From positions 21,788,533-21,852,532 of the forward strand of contig NC_135369.1 of assembly GCF_049243985.1 (NCBI RefSeq): a stretch of DNA of 64,000 nt, read 5' to 3'. This document shows positions 13,401 to 20,281 of the stretch, piece after piece; position 1 is the stretch's first letter; every line of letters starts with the position of its first letter. The DNA comes from Paroedura picta. Lineage: Eukaryota > Chordata > Lepidosauria > Squamata > Gekkonidae. Under the pieces are notes generated by a model. That model worked only from the letters and a program-made list of their open reading frames with translations. It was not told the DNA's origin and ran no database searches. The translations under genes were made by a program, and so were the position numbers.

Positions 13401-16400
13401 AGGCAGCATTGAAATTTAATAATAACAATCCTTGTGCACCCTGTGCTACTTACTATCCATGGCTGAAAGTTTCACCACATATTCATCTACTCTGCAGACA
13501 GCCATCTCCCTCAGATTTAAAAGGCAAAGACGGCAGTATGGTACTGTGAGCAGAATATCAGATTAGAAGAAGAGTTGGTTCTTACATGCCGCTCAATTGC
13601 CTTCCCTTCCTCGCCTCACAACAGACACCCTGTGAGGTGGGTGAGGCTGAGAGAGCCCTGAGATTACTGAAGAAGAAGAAGAGTTGGTTCTTATATGCCG
13701 CTTTTCTCTCCCCGAAGGAAACTCAAAATGGCTTACATTCACCTTCCCTTTCCTCTCCCCACAACAGGCGCCCTGTGAGGTGGGTGAAGCTGAGAGAGCC
13801 CTGATATTCCTGCTCGATCAGAACAGCTTTATTAGTGCTGTGAGGAGTCCAAAGTCACCCAGATGGCTGCAGGTGGGGGGAGGGGGGGGGAGTGGGGAAT
13901 CAAACTGGGCTCGCCAGATTCGAAGTCTGCACTCCTAACCACTATACCAAGCTATTTCCAGGATTTGGGAGACACAGATTCAAATCCCCATGCTGCTATG
14001 AAGCCAGCTATGTGATCTCAGGCCATTCGTACTCTCCCAGCGTAACCTCCCTCAGAAGGCAGTTGTGAGGACAGAGGGGAGCTAGCATGTGCTTCCTGAA
14101 GGAAAATGGGATAAAAATGCAATACACAAAATTATTTTTTTTGGGGTGTGTGCCTCGCATGCTGCCTTAATGTTCATGCACATGTATTTAGATGCACATC
14201 CACCAGAAATGAGACCCAACAGCTACCAGCCATTGCTGAGATCTAGAGACATAAGGATGGGAACTGTACCCTTGCCAACGCAGGAAACATACCCTAACCC
14301 AGTGGTCCCCAATCCGCGGGCCGCAGCCCAGCGCCAGGCTGCGAAGGCCTCGGCGCCGGGCCGCAGCTCCTTCTCCCCCTCCCGAAGCGAGAAGCTCGCC
14401 AGGCCGCAAGCAAATCGGCCGCCAAAGCAGCCAATTAGCTCGCGGCCCGGCAAGCTTATCGCTTCAGGAGGGGAGGGAAGAGAAGAGAAGCTTGCCGAGC
14501 CGCAAGCTAATTGGCCGCTTTAGCGGCTGATTTGCTCGCGACCCGGAAGGGCCAGGAGGGGAAGCCGCGGCCGCCGGCATAGCGGTGGCGCAAACGCGCA
14601 TGCACGGACTGCCGGGCGCAAACGCACGTGCGCGGCAATCCGCGCATGCGCATTTGCGCTGGGGCTGCCGCGCGTGCGTGGGCCCCCGGGCCGCCCTCTC
14701 CTCCCACTACGCCACAGAGGTCCGCAGCAAACGGAAGCTTGCGGACCGCTGCCCTAACCTTTTAACAAACATCCTCAAAGGCCACTGGGGCCCACCATGT
14801 TGCAATTTTATTGCTTACTCCTGCGTAAACATGCCTAAGATGGGATAGCAAGAGACAACTGGCCCCAAAGATGGGATAGCAAGAGACAACTGGCCCCAAA
14901 GTATTCTTGCTCCACGTAAGAATTCTCTGCCTAGAAAACCTGCATTCTGCAACCTATATAAAGATTAATTTAATTGCATTGTCAAAGAAGGGTAGTCGTT
15001 TGCATAATTTCATCCCTTCTGCTAAATGACGGGGAACGTTGCTCAAGATAAACTTCACTCTGTCTAGTGGAAACATTGTTCAGCCCACCTAAGATTTCAC
15101 AGGCATTCTACACGCACATTTTGAAGGTCATCTTTGTAACCATAACGACTAGGGACTTTTAAAAAAGGAAATTAACGTTCTCAGGATGCTAGATTTTGTG
15201 CTCAACACCAAATCTTGTGCGGGGTAACTGCAGCATATGCACTGCTATGGTTATGATTTACACAACTGTGTGTGCAGAGCCAGTGATAACGAATCGGAGT
15301 TGAAAAGGGCAACATGAATCTCCCCTCCCTGTTCTATAAACACAAAGTACCACAATTCCAAAAGTGAATGCCACGAAGTTCTGCTAAGAGGGCCATCAGA
15401 AATATATAAGACAACCAAAAGCTCCTATAGATCTAAATCATGGGTAGTCAAACTGCGGCCCTCCAGATGTCCATGGACTACAATTCCCAGGAGCCCTTGC
15501 CAGCATTCGCTGGCGAATGCTGGCAAGGGCTCCTGGGAATTGTAGTCCATGGACATCTGGAGGGCCGCAGTTTGACTACCCCTGATCTAAATTCTCAATT
15601 CACAGAGGAGGCTAGCAGAGGGCCCAAGAAGGACTCGCTTCACTTCCTGTCATCCTTATGACAAACGTTACTTGCCAGGTAATGAAGTTCTGGCAGATGT
15701 TATGAAGGGGAAGCTCCACATGTGGCTGCCATATTCTGTGGCTGCCCCTTCCTAACACCTTCCTAACACCCTGTCATGTTTTGTTTTAACATTCTGAAAT
15801 AATTACGCAGAGAGGAATCCTGTCAGGACACTTACATGGAGGGGGAGTGATTTACCTCAAGATACCTTCCTCAACTGCTTCATGGCTGCATGTAAACTTG
15901 AACTCAGTTCTCCAGCACCCACAACCAATATTTCACACTTGCTTAGAAAAAGCCACTGCCTTCTAAACACAGTAACATTTTGTCTTCAGGCAGAATACGG
16001 TGCTCTAAACCAGGGGTAGTCAAACTGCGGCCCTCCAGATGTCCATGGACTACAATTCCCAGGAGTCCCCTGCCAGCGAATGCTGGCACGGGGCTCCTGG
16101 GAATTGTAGTCCATGGACATCTGGAGGGCCGCAGTTTGACTACCCCTATTTGAGTGGAGCACAGAAATTCAAAAACTGCCACTCAGCTTTTTAACCTGCA
16201 GGATCTCTGCCAAAAAACACCCCAGTTATAGCGGCAACCCTAAGAAATCTCTCCCCAGAACTTCCAATCCAGCAGCCTCCTCCTAACTGACTTCGTTTCT
16301 CATTTTTGTCAACAGGCCACTCCCTCAAGTTCCGTGTCATCCTCCATCTCAAACCCATGTGTTTCTTCTCCGTTACAGCAGTCACACTCGCCTTCTACAT

Positions 16401-17959
16401 AGCGTGACTGATCCATCTCCATTAAAACACGTGCAGACATTCTGTGACATCACACCAGGTCAACCAATCAATGGCAGCAGTAGCTTTGCAAAGAAGCTGC
16501 ACTGTTGATTTCCCAATGTTATAGATAAGCCAAAAATGAAATCAAAAGGCCAAAATAACAAGTCTCTCATTCACTCTTATTAGGTATATTAAGTATATTA
16601 ATCATTCAACTTCTTGGCAATCATGATTGCCAAGAAGTTGAATGATTAATCCTTATCCATGGTTCCTCTATATATTTGTGAAACAGCCTGGGGGGTGGAA
16701 TGTGTCCGGCTGTCCAAGCTGGAATAGCCCCTGCAGCTCCCGCCCTCCGTCCCTGGATTCTAGCCTCTTTGCTCTCAGACACGCCTCAGTGCCTGGAGCC
16801 AGCAGCAGGTAAGGGGAGAGGGCCCTGGGCAAAGGGTCCTGGTGGAGGGCCTGCTAATGAGGGCCTCTTGGCCTGCTAGGCTGGGCTTGCTAATGAGAGC
16901 CTTCCAGTCTGCTGACTGCCTGCTAAGGAGCTCTGTCTCGGGCCCGCTCACAACCTGGCCAACCCCCGCCCATCCCTCTTAATCTGGCTACGAGCTGCGG
17001 CCCAAAGCCACCTTAAGCTGCCTGGCCATGGGCCAGGGGAGGGGACCCTTTCAAGGCCCGTTCTTAGGAACGGGTTTTGAAGCTAGTTTGCTTAATATAT
17101 ACCTAATAAAACTGGATTTTGGCTCATTATTTTGGCCTTTTGATTTTGTTTTTGGCTTATCTCTAGCAGTAGCTTTGCAGCTGGAAAAGTGACCTGTTGC
17201 TTTTCCCCTTAAACAAAATTAAAATATGTCTGGCTCCAGCCTTCTGCATAGTAGCCTCTTCCAGGTATTCCTGAGCATTCCTTAGTTCCTGTTACCTTTC
17301 TTGGGCGCTGATGGTTTGATGAAATATGGCAGGTTCTTCATCGCTCCCCTCAGTTCTTGCTTCAGGGCCAACATATATTCTACCTCTTCGCCAGTTTGTA
17401 AAGGGACTGGTTTGTATTCCAGGGGCTAGGAGAATAAGCAACGAGAAAAGTGAAACCTTGCAGGGGAAAAAATTTAGCCAAATACCTAGGGGGTCGGTAA
17501 ACAAAGAATTTATCTGATTATGTAAGTATTTCAAATCAGGTGGCTAAACCCAGGATTAAAACAGGGCATTACGCTTGGCGGGGATTAATTTATTGGTGGT
17601 TCCTGGCCCCCGGGAGGCGCGTCTCGCCTCGACCAGGGCCAGGGCCTTTTTAGTCCTGGCCCCCGCCTGGTGGAATGAGCTGCCAGAGGAGCTGCGGGCC
17701 TTGCGGGATTTGCCATCCTTCTGCAGGGCCTGCAAGACAGAGCTCTCCCACCAGGCTTATGGTTGAGGCCTGTGCCTCCCCTTTTTAGATCGCCACCCCC
17801 CACATCAGCAGTGACCCCTGGTTTCCCGGATAGTTCCGCTGCCATCAGGGGGGGTGGGTTGGGGATTGTTTTTAGGTGTTTTATGTATTAGGAGTTTTAT
17901 GGGGGTTTTACATGTTGTTACCCGCTGCGAGCCTCAGGAGAGCGGCAGGTTAGAAATCC

Positions 17960-18034
<75 letters not shown>

Positions 18035-18178
18035 GAAGGGGGCAGGACTCACAGGAAACAGTGGTGATGGCTGCAGAGTGGGTGGGGGCAGGGCTTCTCC
18101 CTTTCCGATGCCCACAGCTTCGACGTTGAAGGTCATGTGACCGCCCCTGCCCCTCCCTCTGCCGCCTCTTCCAGCCAT
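4335..18178 (-). CDS. POLR3GL: RNA polymerase III subunit GL (RPC7-like), seven coding exons
   Basis: The gene encodes the RPC7-like subunit of nuclear RNA polymerase III, which belongs to the RPC3/RPC6/RPC7 subcomplex used for initiation at tRNA, 5S and related genes. I reconstructed seven coding exons on the minus strand: 18178-18053, 17425-17296, 12658-12590, 11051-10995, 10515-10442, 8401-8288 and 4421-4335. All introns have GT..AG ends and the joined frame is open for 218 codons, the length I recall for the human protein. Visible hallmarks are the Gly/Arg-rich N-terminus (residues about 3-13), the TFNVEAVGIGKGEALPPP block, ALKQELRGAM, SDKYQMSGPIDNAIEW, DWRRLPQELKIRVRK, a long Glu-rich stretch (about 155-190) and the C-terminal tail DYIMSYFDNGEDFGGDSDDN. 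The SGPIDNAIEW and LKIRVRK blocks favour POLR3GL over its paralogue POLR3G. The ANKRD34A neighbour agrees. The non-coding first exon was not located. Introns are crowded with transposons, but no exon is interrupted. Confidence 0.97.
4568..5290 (-). mobile_element. CR1 LINE 3' region split by a foldback MITE
   Basis: Starts AATCATAGAATCGTACAG in reverse and continues through CAACTACCTGCCCATCC and the GCCTCTGCTTAAAAA block. It is interrupted by family A copy 2 and resumes with CAGCCCCTCAAGTATTTGAA. Part of the POLR3GL last intron. Confidence 0.88.
5048..5183. mobile_element. Foldback hAT MITE, family A copy 2, inside CR1
   Basis: A palindrome of 136 bp is flanked by CTCTATGT on both sides and interrupts a CR1 fragment. 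This is the variant with TCAACCTGTGGTC after the terminus. Both arms carry the same private change (GGTCTTCC on the left, GGAAGACC on the right). Confidence 0.92.
5671..6355 (-). mobile_element. CR1-like LINE 3' region containing MITE D copy 1
   Basis: Reverse-oriented GAAGAGCCCTGCTAGATCAG, then GTGGCCAACCAGTTCCTCTG and GTTTATGCCTATGGCCATCA, a repeat common in squamate genomes. It is interrupted at 6143-6269. The strand is inferred from the terminal motif. Confidence 0.75.
6143..6269. mobile_element. MITE family D copy 1 inside a LINE fragment
   Basis: Inverted ends (GGATAATGCACTTCCAATGC at left, AGTGCATTATCC at right) surround GTAGATTATC and GCACAGGAAAATCCAGCTG. It interrupts a CR1-like LINE. 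The superfamily and duplication are unclear. Confidence 0.75.
6371..6530 (+). mobile_element. tRNA-derived SINE family 1, 5'-truncated
   Basis: AGAGCAGTTCTATTGGAGCT, TTCACAGGGTGTCTGCTGTG and GGGTAGTGAAAAGCAGGG. It lies directly left of hAT family B copy 1. Confidence 0.8.
6550..6881. mobile_element. GC-rich non-autonomous hAT element, family B copy 1
   Basis: Termini CAGCGGTCCCCAACC and GGGGACCCCTG, flanked by perfect CTGTACAC duplications. The interior is CpG-rich. It contains a full CTCF core motif, CCACCAGGTGGCGC (6673-6686), and several GCATGCGCG boxes. It is flanked by tRNA-SINE pieces. It lies within POLR3GL intron 6. Confidence 0.92.
6897..7320 (+). mobile_element. tRNA-derived SINE family 1, full copy plus tandem partial copy
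   Basis: The full unit 6897-7165 starts CCGCACCAGTTTGGTGTGG with B box GGTTCGATTCTGC and ends AACCAACTCTTCTTC. A second partial body follows (7166-7320) from TATCAGGGCTCTCTCAGCCT to another CTCTTCTTCCTCTTCTTG tail. Confidence 0.9.
7321..7954. other. POLR3GL intron, unassigned sequence
   Basis: A moderately GC-rich unique stretch with small open frames on both strands that overlap each other. None resembles a known protein. Confidence 0.45.
7955..8140 (+). mobile_element. Dispersed MITE-like repeat, family C
   Basis: AGTTGCCAACTCCAGGCTGG, TTCCTGGAGATTTGGGGG, CAGCCATTTTCTCCCCAGG and GAGCTGGCAACTCT. The ends form an inverted repeat (AGAGTTGCCA/TGGCAACTCT). TA dinucleotides flank this and some other copies, but the class is not certain. 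Confidence 0.75.
8288..8401 (-). CDS. POLR3GL: POLR3GL coding exon 6, acidic region
   Basis: The exon encodes 38 residues in phase 0: TLEKKEEEVTSEEEEEKEEG, a further Glu-rich run, then EEYDEEEFEE. The donor is GTACGT. The reading frame is a GAA/GAG repeat, so length variation between individuals is plausible. The acidic stretch is a normal feature of this family. Confidence 0.95.
8402..9310. other. POLR3GL intron, unassigned sequence
   Basis: Contains weak internal duplications (TTCCCCAATC and GCCCCAAAATCCA type pieces) but no clear element. Confidence 0.45.
9311..9525 (+). mobile_element. L2-type LINE tail
   Basis: Ends with TTTATAAATTGAATAAATAA and (AAT)n after a GTTTTAATTGGTTTTACT block, like other L2 tails here. 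No coding remnant. Intron 5/6 of POLR3GL. Confidence 0.5.
9566..9710 (+). mobile_element. SINE family 2 head followed by hAT-like family F piece
   Basis: GGGCTGTGGCTCAGGGATAG and CAATCCCCAGCATCTCCAG are a tRNA-like head. It then joins AAAGCCTGAAGAATGCTTCA and GGGGTTTCTGAATAG, shared with the repeats at 11.6-11.9 kb. Confidence 0.7.
10442..10515 (-). CDS. POLR3GL: POLR3GL coding exon 5
   Basis: A 74-bp exon codes for VTVLPPKRKTQLPVDKEEAI followed by KKLE, matching the lysine-rich linker of POLR3GL. The acceptor is TTGGCACAG and the donor GTAGGC. Confidence 0.93.
10648..10975 (+). mobile_element. tRNA-derived SINE family 2 split by foldback MITE copy 3
   Basis: A box region TGTGGCTCAGTGGAAGACGC and B box CCCAGGTTCAATCCCCGGC. 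After the MITE, GCCACTGACAGTCTGAGTAG and GATGGACCC continue the body. Confidence 0.88.
10760..10881. mobile_element. Foldback hAT MITE, family A copy 3, inside a tRNA-type SINE
   Basis: Flanked by CCTTAGAG on both sides (10752-10759 and 10882-10889). It splits a SINE of the GCTCAGTGG type within POLR3GL intron 4, about 110 bp from coding exon 4. Confidence 0.92.
10995..11051 (-). CDS. POLR3GL: POLR3GL coding exon 4
   Basis: A 57-bp exon codes for the conserved WRRLPQELKIRVRKIRKQ segment. The acceptor is TCTTCATAG and the donor GTAAGT. Split codons at both ends join in frame with the neighbouring exons. Confidence 0.94.
11540..11920 (+). repeat. Tandem duplicate of hAT-like family F unit
   Basis: A unit of about 165 bp, from CCAATGATGGGCCTGGAGGG and GGGCGTGTCCACAGCT to GCACCACTTCT and GGGTTTCTCAAAG, occurs twice in direct order. 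The second ends with AAGTTGAGAAAGGCTGGCCT. A reverse single copy lies at 46.25-46.52 kb. Confidence 0.8.
11921..12589. other. POLR3GL intron, unassigned sequence
   Basis: No repeat or exon recognised between the family F duplicate and coding exon 3. Confidence 0.45.
12590..12658 (-). CDS. POLR3GL: POLR3GL coding exon 3
   Basis: A 69-bp exon codes for VERYSDKYQMSGPIDNAIEW and SP, with a split Asp codon at each end. The acceptor is CCCCCAG and the donor GTGTGT. The SGPIDNAIEW motif separates POLR3GL from POLR3G. Confidence 0.95.
12659..13565. other. POLR3GL intron, internal duplicate near 13080-13300
   Basis: CCTGGCCCCATTCTGTTGCT and CCTGGCCACATTCTGTTGCT recur about 130 bp apart with matching flanks, an old tandem duplication. 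Otherwise unassigned. Confidence 0.55.
13566..13956 (-). mobile_element. tRNA-derived SINE family 1, tandem partial and full copies
   Basis: 13566-13672 is a truncated body starting at the GAAGAAGAGTTGGTTCTTAC tail. 13673-13956 is a near full copy ending AACCACTATACCAAGCT. POLR3GL intron 2 (between exons at 12.6 and 17.3 kb). Confidence 0.9.
14300..14751. mobile_element. GC-rich non-autonomous hAT element, family B copy 2
   Basis: Starts CAGTGGTCCCCAATCC, ends GCGGACCGCTG, and has perfect CCCTAACC duplications. The interior is CpG-rich and includes CGCGCATGCGCA (14641-14652), a full match to the NRF1 consensus. It lies within POLR3GL intron 2. Confidence 0.9.
14760..15438. other. POLR3GL intron, unassigned sequence
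   Basis: A short tandem duplicate AAGATGGGATAGCAAGAGAC occurs twice at 14838-14900. Otherwise nothing recognised. Confidence 0.5.
15439..15584. mobile_element. Foldback hAT MITE, family A copy 4 (full length)
   Basis: A 146-bp palindrome with arms of about 73 bp is flanked by ATCTAAAT on both sides. The arms share private variants (GCCCTTGCC / GGCAAGGGC, and CAGGAGC / GCTCCTG). Confidence 0.93.
16011..16148. mobile_element. Foldback hAT MITE, family A copy 5
   Basis: Both termini and both arms are present, but no matching 8-bp duplication is visible. The left flank is CTCTAAAC. The right terminus has CTACCCCTA instead of CTACCCCTG. Confidence 0.85.
16491..17164. mobile_element. Composite DNA-transposon region: inverted repeats around a Helitron-like 3' end
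   Basis: Inverted arms at 16523-16593 and 17090-17162 share AGATAAGCCAAAAA, ATCAAAAGGCCAAAATAA and TTATTAGGTATAT. Between them lie a perfect 54-bp palindrome (16597-16650) and a unit ending with a hairpin (CCCGTTC/GAACGGG at 17057-17074) followed by CTAG at 17083-17086, the arrangement of Helitron 3' ends. The 15-mer AGCAGTAGCTTTGCA is present at 16476-16490 and again at 17165-17179. The similarity continues imperfectly beyond it, so it may not be a simple target duplication. The interior is GC-rich, without a coding frame. It lies in POLR3GL intron 2. Confidence 0.6.
16597..16650. repeat. Perfect 54-bp palindrome
   Basis: Two 27-bp arms (ATTAATCATTCAACTTCTTG followed by GCAATCA, and the exact reverse complement) meet with no spacer. 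It lies inside the composite element at 16.5-17.2 kb and just precedes the putative Helitron start. Confidence 0.95.
17296..17425 (-). CDS. POLR3GL: POLR3GL coding exon 2
   Basis: The acceptor TTCTCCTAG precedes PLEYKPVPLQTGEEVEYML and the exon runs to PSAPKK. It contains the conserved ALKQELRGAM block. The donor is GGTAAC at the 3' end, leaving one base of an Asp codon that is completed in the next exon. Confidence 0.95.
17573..18033 (+). mobile_element. L2 LINE 3' end with (AAT)n tail, beside a POLR3GL exon
   Basis: A plus-strand peptide REARLASTRARAFLVLAPAW followed by WNELPEELRALRDLPSFC is the C-terminal end of an L2-type LINE protein. The 3' tail reaches GCGAGCCTCAGGAGAGCGGC and a (AAT)n tract at 17960-18033. 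The tract stops about 20 bp from the coding exon at 18053. Confidence 0.85.
17960..18033. repeat. (AAT)n microsatellite
   Basis: About 24 AAT units derived from an L2 tail, 20 bp from a POLR3GL coding exon. Confidence 0.97.
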
Positions 18179-18188
18179 GACTTGCTGT
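18053..18188 (-). CDS. POLR3GL: POLR3GL exon with start codon
   Basis: A TTCTTCCCAG acceptor ends at 18189, followed by a short 5' UTR piece and the ATG at 18178-18176. The exon codes for residues 1-42, from MAGRGGRGRGRGG to PSPLFP, and ends with the donor GTGAGT (18052-18047). The start is fixed by similarity to the vertebrate N-terminus and by the upstream acceptor. The phase is 0. A (TAA)n microsatellite begins only about 13 bp beyond the donor hexamer. Confidence 0.95.
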
Positions 18189-18776
18189 CTGGGAAGAAGC
18201 AAACATAGATCTTGGGGTTGATTTCTGCTGGAAGGTGGAACCTGTGGCATCAACAGGACAAAAGGGAACATTTATTATTGCGTCCTGATCCCCCAAGCAA
18301 CAATCAATCCATCCAGTGCATGACTATTTATGATCCTGGTGTCTCCCTTGCCAGGTACATATGATGCATTACTATCCTATCCTTTTTCCAAGGTACTCAG
18401 GGGGACGTACATGATTCTCCTCTTGCCATTTTAACCTCAGCCACCATGAATTAGATTAAGCTGAGAGAGAGTGACTGACCCAACAGCACTCAGCAAGGCT
18501 CATGCCAGAGTGGGATATGAAACCAGGTCTCCTAGATCAGGGTCTGGAAGGCCCCTACACATGAGCCCAACTGTGGCATGCCAGATCATGATGCTTGGCA
18601 TGGAAGGCCAGTTCTCCGCCAAAGCAGCCACTGTACCTTCCTGATGTGCTGGTTGTGCCAGTAGGGCTTAACCTCCTGGGCCTGCACACCACCCGCCAGA
18701 TCCCAGGTGAGCCCTAGAGATACTGGAAGCACTAATGGGACACAGATTACTCCCAAGTATAACCCTGGTTTCTTCT

Positions 18777-19075
18777 AGAATCATAGAATAAAAGAGTTGG
18801 AAGGGACCTCCTGGGTCATCTAGCCCAGGGGTAGTCAACCTGTGGTCCTCCAGATGTCCAAATGCAAATGCTGGCAGGGGCTCATGGGAATTGTAGTCCA
18901 TGAACATCTGGAGGACCACAGGTTGACTACCCCTGATCTAGTCCAACCCTCCATACCATGCAAGACACTCACAACCGTCTCACTCATCCACTGTAACCTG
19001 CCACTCCCTTGAACCTTCACAGAATCAGTCTCTCGGTCAGATGGCTATCCAGCCTCTGTTTACAAATTTCTAAAG
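18777..19075 (-). mobile_element. CR1 LINE 3' region split by foldback MITE copy 6
   Basis: AATCATAGAATAAAAGAGTT at the end, then CATCTAG, the MITE, CTAGTCCAACCC, and further CR1 sequence through GGCTATCCAGCCTCTGTTTA. Lies between the POLR3GL first coding exon and the promoter region. Confidence 0.88.
18836..18935. mobile_element. Foldback hAT MITE, family A copy 6, inside CR1
   Basis: Inserted into the conserved CR1 3' end, with flanks ATCTAGCC and ATCTAGTC. It has TCAACCTGTGGTC termini. The left arm is shortened internally. Confidence 0.9.
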
Positions 19076-19429
19076 ATGAACCACTTCTCCTGTTGCTTGG
19101 CAGCTAGGACAGCGATTTCTTCCTCAGTGGACACTGTGCAGGTGTGTCTTTCCCCGCCCCCAGTACTCCCACTGAAAAGATCGCCTAGGACTAGCTTGCC
19201 GCTCTCACCACTCGACAGCACTGCCTCTTCCATTAAAAAACAAGCTGAATGTTTTCTGCAATCACACCAAACGTACCCAAGAGTACCACACCTTTGTTTG
19301 GTCTTCATTAAAGGGGACAAAAATGACATTAAAAAAGTACAATCATACCAATAAGAGCTGAACTTTTATAGAACAGTTAATAGGCGGGTATCATTTCCAA
19401 ATGCCAGAACCAACTATCTAAAATTATCT

Positions 19430-19612
19430 TTGTGTGAAGTGTCATCAGGCTGCAGCCAAATTACAGTGACCCCATAAAGGGGCTCTCAAGGCAAATGAGA
19501 TGCAGAAGTGGCTTGCCATTGCCCTCCTCATCTACAATTTCATTGGTGGTCTTCCTTCCAAATACAGACCCTGTTTAGCTTCCAGATCTGACAAAGTTGG
19601 GTTATACCATGT
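19430..19612 (-). mobile_element. 5S rRNA-derived SINE
   Basis: Reverse-oriented 5S-like head (GGTGGTCTTCCTTCCAAATA, CCCTGTTTAGCTTCCAGATC) with body GGCTTGCCATTGCCCTCCTC. It is diverged from the 5S gene, so it is a SINE and not an rRNA gene. Confidence 0.8.
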
Positions 19613-19654
19613 CTCCTTCAGTCTCAGAATTATTTTTAAAGCAAGCATAAACTA

Positions 19655-19985
19655 GATTACAGGGATCCATGTCATTTCTAATTTATAGCAACATCTCATG
19701 GGGTTTGCAAGGCAAGGGATGAACAAAGTTGGCTTGCCATGGCCTGGCCTCTGCATAGCAACCCTGGACTTCCTTAGAGCAGGGGTAGTCAACCTGTGGT
19801 CCTCCAGATGTCCATGGACTACAATTCCCATGAGCTCGTGGGAATTGTAGTCCATGGACATCTGGAGGACCACAGGTTGACTACCCCTGCCTTAGAGGAC
19901 TCCCATTCAAGTACTAACCAGGGCGGACCCTGCTTAGCTTCTGAGATCTCAGAAGGCCCATCTAGCCTGAGCTGTCCAGGTCAGG
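19655..19985 (-). mobile_element. 5S rRNA-derived SINE interrupted by foldback MITE copy 7
   Basis: Right of the MITE, ATTCAAGTACTAACCAGGGC and GACCCTGCTTAGCTTCTGAG are the complement of the 5S internal region. Left of it, CATAGCAACCCTGGACTTCC and GGCTTGCCATGGCCTGGCC are the SINE body. Confidence 0.85.
19780..19889. mobile_element. Foldback hAT MITE, family A copy 7, inside a 5S-derived SINE
   Basis: Flanked by perfect CCTTAGAG duplications. The host is a 5S-rRNA-derived SINE in reverse orientation. The arms pair through almost the whole 110 bp. Confidence 0.92.
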
Positions 19986-20128
19986 GCTAGACTGCAGATA
20001 TCAATTAAAATTAAGATTATGATTTTAAAGTTAAAACTGTATATAATTTTATTGTTATGTGTGTTTTATGTAACAATGTTGGAAGTCCTCCCCCTGAGCT
20101 GGCATGCCGGATGGTGCAGGGTATCTTT

Positions 20129-20190
20129 AAATAGGACAGGGTCCTATTAAATCTTTAAATAGGACAGGGTCCTATTAAATAAAAGAGTAA
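20129..20190. repeat. Tandem pair of a short palindromic unit
   Basis: The unit ATCTTTAAATAGGACAGGGT followed by CCTATTAA occurs twice in tandem. AATAGGACAGGGTCCTATT is itself an imperfect palindrome. It lies at the putative Helitron 5' end. Confidence 0.8.
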
Positions 20191-20238
20191 GGCCACCTGG
20201 GGAGGAGTTAGGGCGGGCCCTGTCCAGGATAAAAACTC

Positions 20239-20281
20239 AGAGGGCCCAATAAGGAGCCGCAAAGCGGCTCCTGATTGGGCC
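20239..20281. other. Strong hairpin GGGCCCAATAAGGAGCCGC
   Basis: GGGCCCAATAAGGAGCCGC pairs with GCGGCTCCTGATTGGGCCC across a three-base loop, with one mismatch. It lies about 70 bp inside the putative Helitron 5' end. Confidence 0.8.

Noticed and set aside
19430-19985. 5S rRNA gene
   Set aside because: The 5S similarity is partial and diverged, and it is joined to a SINE body.
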